Below, in pieces: positions 60,006 to 64,000 of a DNA stretch of 64,000 nucleotides. This DNA comes from ZC4RG25 sp041687075 (lineage in GTDB: Bacteria > Pseudomonadota > Alphaproteobacteria > Rhizobiales > Hyphomicrobiaceae). The stretch's first letter is position 1. Every line of letters starts with the position of its first letter. The DNA lies in NCBI GenBank assembly GCA_041687075.1, contig JAWLCO010000005.1:1-64000 (forward strand), read 5' to 3'. The notes below the pieces were generated by a model. That model was not told the DNA's origin and did no database searches. It was given only the letters and a program-made list of their open reading frames with translations. Both the position numbers and the translations under genes were made by a program.

Positions 60006-61109
60006 TCAGCGCCAGTTGTTCAGGAAGGCTTCCGCCCAGGTCTGTCGTCTCCGGCGCGCGGCGCGCACACGCCGCCTCCGCCGACGCGGCCTCGTGCTCG
60101 TTCTCGTTCTCGACCTCGGCCGGGGCTCTGAGCCCGCAGTCGACACCACGACGAAATCGCCCGGTGTCTGATGCTTCCGCGACGTCGAGGGCTCGTCGGT
60201 TACGACGAGCGTAGACCCGGCGTGCAGCGCGCGGCTCATTGCAAGGGCGCTCGAGCGGTCCTCGAACGAGACCTGGTCGAGCAGCTCGTCGCCGTGCCAG
60301 GATACGAGGTGCCGCTCCCGACGCGAGCGGCCGATGCCGAACGCCAGCCACACCAGCCCCTCGCCCGTCGGAGCCGTGCCGGTGAGCGAATAGACATGCG
60401 TGCCGATGCGGCTGTTCGGCTGCAAGAACCGGACCCGTGCCACATGCTCCGGCACGCCGTCGCGCAGCAGCACCGCGTTTCGGCTGGCGCGGGAGATGAT
60501 GACGGCGACATGGCCGGCATCCGGTGTCCCGGCCAACAAATGGAAGGGACGTTGGGCGACCGGCTGGATCATGCGATTTGCCGCCTCGTAGACCGGCACG
60601 ATCGGGAACAGCGCACCGGAATTCACGACATCCATGGGCACGGTTCGCTGCCGCGCCAGGATCACCACAGCGCCGGGAGACACGATGCTGTCGAGCAGCC
60701 GCGCGAAGGCAGACGGGAGGCGAATGCAGCCGAGGGATGCCGGATAGCGCTGCACATTGTTCGCGTGCAGCGCCATCCCGGTCCAGGAGAGGTTGGCGGC
60801 TTCGCTTCCGCTCTGCTCGCGGTCAGTGATCGCGAAGATGCCTGTCGGCGTCCGCCGCCCGCGACGGCCGACGTGACAGGTGGAAATACCGACCAGCACG
60901 CCGGCCTTGTAAACGTGAACCAACCGGTCCCGCAGGGACGCAACGATCGTAACGGGACCATCCTCCGGCTGGGACGGCTCCCAGACGAACTGGCCCGGCT
61001 TCAGACCTGTCCGGTTGACGAAACGCCGCGCTTCCGCGTGCTGCGCCCAGGACGGGACCAGCACGGCCGCAAGACTCGCACCCAGCATTTCGCGTCGCGT
61101 GAGCGACAT
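60006..61109 (-). CDS. L,D-transpeptidase (YkuD/ErfK) with Arg-rich tail
   Basis: 367 aa exported enzyme that cross-links peptidoglycan or attaches proteins to it. The N-terminal TRREMLGASLAAVLV resembles a Tat signal. The YkuD core has TPTGIFAITDRE, GMALHANNV (His115) and catalytic ASLGCIRLPSAFARLLD (Cys128). A second module follows (residues 150-320), then an Arg/Ser-rich segment (RPRSRTRTSTRPRRRRRR, about 325-345) before the C-terminus TWAEAFLNNWR. AGGAG is nine bases upstream. It stands alone, divergent from the infA region. Confidence 0.9.
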   Translation of the reverse strand: MSLTRREMLGASLAAVLVPSWAQHAEARRFVNRTGLKPGQFVWEPSQPEDGPVTIVASLRDRLVHVYKAGVLVGISTCHVGRRGRRTPTGIFAITDREQSGSEAANLSWTGMALHANNVQRYPASLGCIRLPSAFARLLDSIVSPGAVVILARQRTVPMDVVNSGALFPIVPVYEAANRMIQPVAQRPFHLLAGTPDAGHVAVIISRASRNAVLLRDGVPEHVARVRFLQPNSRIGTHVYSLTGTAPTGEGLVWLAFGIGRSRRERHLVSWHGDELLDQVSFEDRSSALAMSRALHAGSTLVVTDEPSTSRKHQTPGDFVVVSTAGSEPRPRSRTRTSTRPRRRRRRVRAARRRRQTWAEAFLNNWR

Positions 61110-61315
61110 CGCCAGTTCTCCTGGTCGTGCAAGATATGCACACGCCCCTATTCCCCACGCTCGTGTGGAGACTACGCGATTCGCTGACTACGTGTAACGA
61201 AGATACTGAACACGCAATGGTTGCGCGGAATGCGCATAGCATCGCCTCGCAGCCCCGCGAGGTCGACTCGGCGCAGTTCAGTTAGCGTTAAATGGGCAGG
61301 CTGGCGCGGAGCTTA

Positions 61316-61594
61316 TCAGCGGCGCCGATGATGCGGGCGATAGCCCCCGCCCCCTGGCGGCGGAGCTGCCCGGGTGTCCTTGTGCCGGAAATTGATGCGA
61401 CCCTTGGTCAAGTCGTAGGGCGTCATCTCCACGGTGACGCGATCCCCGGCGAGGATGCGGATCCGATTCTTCTTCATTCGTCCCGATGTATAGGCGACGA
61501 CTTCATGGCCGTTGTCGAGCAGAACGCGGCACCGCGCATCCGGCAGGACTTCGGAAACAACGCCTTCGAACTCCAGAACCTCTTCTTTCGCCAT
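61316..61594 (-). CDS. infA: translation initiation factor IF-1 with basic C-terminal extension
   Basis: 92 aa. Residues 1-73 are canonical IF-1 (EGVVSEVLPDARCRVLLDNG, GRMKKNRIRILAGDRVTVEM, YDLTKGRINFRHK). The tail 74-92 is Pro/Gly/Arg/His-rich (APPPGGGGYRPHHRRR), not found in 72-aa IF-1. GGGAGAATT precedes the ATG at 61594. It follows cspA on the same strand with a gap of about 90 bp. This pairing suggests a second, cold-shock-linked infA copy next to the housekeeping one. Confidence 0.92.
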   Translation of the reverse strand: MAKEEVLEFEGVVSEVLPDARCRVLLDNGHEVVAYTSGRMKKNRIRILAGDRVTVEMTPYDLTKGRINFRHKDTRAAPPPGGGGYRPHHRRR

Positions 61595-61685
61595 AATTCT
61601 CCCTTCAGCGCCAGATCGCCCGACGCATTCAACCCCCGGCACCCGCGGGCGCCAGGGGGCAATACCCATTTGACCGTCGCGTCGA

Positions 61686-61892
61686 TCAGGAAACGCGCAG
61701 ATTCACGGCCGACGTCTTACCGTTCCGGCCGCGCTCGAGCTCATAAGAAACCCTCTGACCTTCTCTCAAGGTCGACAGCCCTGCCCGCTCAACGGCCGAG
61801 ATGTGCACGAACACATCTGAACCACCTTCTTCCGGCTGAATGAAGCCGTAGCCCTTCTGGCCGTTGAACCACTTCACCGTACCTGTCGCCAT
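61686..61892 (-). CDS. cspA: cold-shock protein (CspA family)
   Basis: 68 aa single cold-shock domain with the RNA-binding motifs KWFNGQKGYGFI (RNP1) and DVFVHISAVERAG (RNP2). It binds single-stranded RNA to keep translation open in the cold. The ATG at 61892 follows GAGAAGTGAG. The 5' region contains an inverted repeat described separately. It is upstream of infA and divergent from a membrane-protein gene. Confidence 0.95.
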   Translation of the reverse strand: MATGTVKWFNGQKGYGFIQPEEGGSDVFVHISAVERAGLSTLREGQRVSYELERGRNGKTSAVNLRVS

Positions 61893-61928
61893 CTCACTTC
61901 TCGCATACCTAAGCCGACCTCAGGGCCC

Positions 61929-61963
61929 AGTCCCCGAGACCATCAAATAACGCTTTGGGGACT
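61929..61963 (-). promoter_or_regulatory. possible 5'-UTR stem-loop of cspA
   Basis: AGTCCCC (61929-61935) and GGGGACT (61957-61963) form a 7-bp stem with a 21-base loop, 36-71 bases upstream of the cspA start. cspA leaders often fold as cold sensors; a similar role here is inference. It could also belong to the promoter. Confidence 0.3.
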
Positions 61964-62115
61964 TTGGTTATGCGGCCCTTGCAGCCGCTGTCGTATGCGC
62001 TCCAAGCGAATTCGATGAAGGTATATGAACCTACGGCGCGGCAAACGCAAGAAGGACCGCTATCGTTGCATCAACCGATTCGGCCGATTTCGGCATCGAC
62101 CCAAGCGAGGACGTC

Positions 62116-62550
62116 ATGATGCGAGCGACGGGCCTGCAAAGCTCAGGCATGGGTTTTCTCGCCGGCGGCATGGCCGTCCTGACAGCCCATCAGCTCGTTG
62201 TTTATGGGCTTTTCGCCATTGGCCTCATCGATGTCGAGGCCTGGTCGACCGAGCCCGTCGGGCCGCTCGGCGTGGCGGCCGTGCTCAGCAGCGCTTTTTG
62301 GGGCGGTATTTGGGGAGCGGTTTTTGCACTCATAGCCAGCCGGCTGCCGGGCGCGAGCCTGTGGAGAAAAGGCCTGGTGTTCGGGCTCGTGTTCCCTCTC
62401 GTCATTGGCGCGTGGATCGTCGTTCCACTCATAAAGAGCGAGCCGTTTTTCGCCGCCCTTTCCGCGCCCCGTCTGCTCGCGGGCGTGCTTGTTCACGCCG
62501 CCTATGGCGCCGTGCTCGGGGCCATTTACGGACAGCTCCTGCACCGCTGA
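62116..62550 (+). CDS. hypothetical four-helix membrane protein
   Basis: 144 aa, about four membrane helices (GFLAGGMAVLTAHQLVVYGL, GVAAVLSSAFWGGIWGAVFA, FGLVFPLVIGAWIVVPLI, LLAGVLVHAAYGAVLGAIYG). No known family was recognised. GAGGACGTC lies before the ATG. It is divergent from cspA and upstream of the KGG stress cluster; a gap of 145 bp separates them. Confidence 0.65.
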   Translation: MMRATGLQSSGMGFLAGGMAVLTAHQLVVYGLFAIGLIDVEAWSTEPVGPLGVAAVLSSAFWGGIWGAVFALIASRLPGASLWRKGLVFGLVFPLVIGAWIVVPLIKSEPFFAALSAPRLLAGVLVHAAYGAVLGAIYGQLLHR

Positions 62551-62695
62551 TGACTTGACTTCTGCGGTCTGAGGCAGCGGCAGCGAAAGCTTGTCTGCGG
62601 GCTTCAACCCGACCGTGCAAGCCGTCGATCGCCACCGGAACCTTCCACATTTACGCGAGTTGCAGATGCGGTTCGCGACAAGTGGAGAGACGTCG

Positions 62696-63037
62696 ATGAC
62701 AGCCAGACGAGCCGGCAAAATGACGGTCGAAGAGGCCGGTCGAAAAGGGGGCGAGGCAACATCGAACGTCCACGGTCGCGGGTTCTACGAGGAAATCGGC
62801 CAAAAGGGCGGAGCAGCCCGCCGCGGTCAGCTCGGCCGCGAGGGCTATTCGGCGCTCGGCCGCAAAGGCGGCGAGGCGACCAGCACGAAACACGGCTCCG
62901 GATTCTATGCTGAAATCGGCAGGAAAGGCGGTGAAGCCGTCAGCCGCAACCGCGAGCACATGAGCCAGATCGGGCGCAAGGGAGGTGAGGCGCGGGCCGA
63001 AAGAGGCGTCGAACCTCGCACTCGCGAGCGTCAGTAA
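62696..63037 (+). CDS. KGG-repeat stress protein
   Basis: 113 aa, hydrophilic. Five copies of G(R/Q)KGG are spread over residues 9-100, with FYEEIG, FYAEIG and GREGYSALG spacers. This is the KGG/stress-induced acidophilic repeat (Con-10-like) seen in desiccation- and stationary-phase proteins. GGAGAG is seven bases before the ATG at 62696. It is followed by a DUF2795 gene and a second KGG gene. The proteins probably shield DNA or protein; the mechanism is not known. Confidence 0.85.
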   Translation: MTARRAGKMTVEEAGRKGGEATSNVHGRGFYEEIGQKGGAARRGQLGREGYSALGRKGGEATSTKHGSGFYAEIGRKGGEAVSRNREHMSQIGRKGGEARAERGVEPRTRERQ

Positions 63038-63053
63038 TCGAAGGAGAACAGCA

Positions 63054-63260
63054 ATGGCCAGGGGCATCGGAGGCATCTCGCCCGCCAACATGCAGAAATT
63101 CTTGGCAGGCGTGTCTTACCCCGCCAGCAAGGACGACCTCGTCTCGACCGCGCGTCGGAACAAGGCACCGGATGAGATCTTGAACATGATCGAGCGGCTG
63201 CCTGATGGGGAGTTCGGAGGACCGCAGGAGGTGCAGAGAGCCTATGGCGACATCACGTGA
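63054..63260 (+). CDS. DUF2795 domain protein
   Basis: 68 aa. It has the DUF2795 pattern NMQKFLAGVSYPASKDDLV, TARRNKAPDEILNMIERLPD and EFGGPQEVQRAYGDI. The role is unknown, though such proteins often neighbour general stress genes. GGAGAACAGCA leads into the ATG at 63054. It sits 16 bp after the first KGG gene, so likely cotranscribed with it. Confidence 0.85.
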   Translation: MARGIGGISPANMQKFLAGVSYPASKDDLVSTARRNKAPDEILNMIERLPDGEFGGPQEVQRAYGDIT

Positions 63261-63326
63261 TGACGCGACCCGAAAAACGGGATGCGGCATCACTCTTTGT
63301 ATTGCGTCAAAAGAATTGGGTGTGTC

Positions 63327-63689
63327 ATGGCTAAAAGCAGGTCTGACGGTGGCAAAATGACCGTGGAAGAGGCAGGCCGTCGAGGTGGTGCGGCTACAGC
63401 TCAGGCGCGCGGTCGCGAATTCTACAAGGAGATTGGCCGCAAGGGCGGAGAGGCCCGGCGTGGCAAGCTCGGCTCGGAGGGCTACCGTGAGCTTGGCCGC
63501 AAAGGCGGTGCGGCGACATCACAAAAGCGCGCTCCCGTTCGTGAGTCAGAACATCTCGCTGGCATCGGCCAGACGCAGGAGGCTATCGCAGCTGACGGCG
63601 GCCAGGCACCGGCGCTCTCGGATACCGGTGATCTCTCCCTCGACCAGGAAGATGCGGTCGACTCTGCAGAACCCGTGAGCGGGAGCTGA
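63327..63689 (+). CDS. KGG-repeat stress protein, second copy
   Basis: 120 aa. Three G(R)(K/R)GG motifs (GRRGGAATA, GRKGGEARR, GRKGGAATS) follow the same KMTVEEAG start as the first copy. The C-terminal half is an acidic Gln/Asp-rich tail (DTGDLSLDQEDAVDSAEP) absent from copy 1. The ATG at 63327 has only a weak SD. It completes the KGG / DUF2795 / KGG cluster. Confidence 0.8.
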   Translation: MAKSRSDGGKMTVEEAGRRGGAATAQARGREFYKEIGRKGGEARRGKLGSEGYRELGRKGGAATSQKRAPVRESEHLAGIGQTQEAIAADGGQAPALSDTGDLSLDQEDAVDSAEPVSGS

Positions 63690-63965
63690 AAAACAGGGCA
63701 AAGCCCTACCCCCATCGGCTTAACCTCGAAGCGGCGTCATCCGGAAAGTTGGCTGGCGCCGTTACCTCTTTCGCAGACACCCCGCGCAACCGGCTATTTT
63801 GTTTCTGGCCGCATAGTACCTGCGCGTTTTGCCCATCAAATTTGCAGCATCATGTCGCGTTAGCGGCTCACCCCTTTTTGCCGGTCAATGGCGTTCGTCA
63901 TCTAGTATGCGCATCGATCGCAAGCGAGGGCGTAGCTTCAATTCGGCTGTCCGGAGGAATGTCGA

Positions 63966-64000
63966 ATGAGTGAAGCGTCATCAATCCGCCGGGCCAGATT
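63966..64000 (+). CDS. start of an unidentified gene at the right edge
   Basis: GGAGGA at 63953-63958 precedes an ATG at 63966 by seven bases. Eleven codons (MSEASSIRRAR) are visible before the window ends. Nothing can be said about function. Confidence 0.4.
   Translation, partial: MSEASSIRRAR

Noticed and set aside
63749..63973. 74-codon + strand frame near the right end
   Set aside because: No SD, odd Cys/His/Phe composition, and it overlaps the well-placed start at 63966.

Overview
The window is GC-rich chromosomal DNA from an alphaproteobacterium, most likely of the order Hyphomicrobiales. This rests on a class I lysyl-tRNA synthetase, the argH/tlpA divergon, DUF4170 and DUF6460 proteins, an lpxK/waaA/DUF374 lipid A block, KGG-repeat stress proteins and dispersed hairpin repeats typical of that group. 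No rRNA, tRNA, CRISPR array, prophage or insertion sequence was recognised. Genes are tightly packed, with many 1-4 bp stop/start overlaps and convergent ends only a few bases apart.

Region 1 (1-9.8 kb): the 5' end of dapD, then a catabolic island. It holds a two-subunit CoA transferase, HyuB and HyuA, a divergent IclR regulator and a DctMQP TRAP transporter. A 15-bp palindrome, TTTCGATAATCGAAA, lies between hyuA and the regulator, and related sites lie in front of dctP, so one IclR protein probably controls both operons. The substrate is unknown. A ketone or cyclic amide taken up by TRAP, processed by HyuAB and activated with CoA fits the gene content.

Region 2 (9.8-26 kb): tlpA and argH (divergent), a Cys-rich secreted protein, class I LysRS, a TerB-like protein, a 0.5-kb repeat-rich spacer, a 2-hydroxyacid dehydrogenase, a YugP-type Zn-protease, an 18-Cys secreted protein, an HDAC-like hydrolase and rimO. 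The lipid A block follows, with lpxK and a gene fusing a DUF374 acyltransferase to WaaA. Then come a divergent cysteine phosphatase, DUF4170 and DUF411 proteins and an MFS transporter.

Region 3 (26-37 kb): a UbiB-like kinase, then a hydroxyacid-oxidation island. glcDEF runs left and lutABC runs right, with a small periplasmic cytochrome c between them. Behind glcF is a Pnkp-like protein whose kinase P-loop is destroyed and which has no ligase domain.

Region 4 (37-51.8 kb): a 71-aa secreted protein with mirror-symmetric Cys spacing, gshA, rsmE, ubiA, pdeM with its Lhr-type helicase, a DUF6460 protein, a MATE exporter, pyrD, a DUF952 protein, a GmrSD-like (DUF262/DUF1524) candidate defence nuclease and a second TRAP pair (dctQM). 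The DctM of that pair has a Pro/Phe-rich tail and no binding protein is encoded nearby.

Region 5 (51.9-64 kb): an Mrp-DUF971 fusion, two metallo-beta-lactamase-fold proteins, a TrpXYZ-like ABC importer, a pair of homologous half-size permeases, an L,D-transpeptidase with an Arg-rich tail, a cspA-infA pair and a KGG / DUF2795 / KGG stress cluster. The start of one further gene lies at the right edge.
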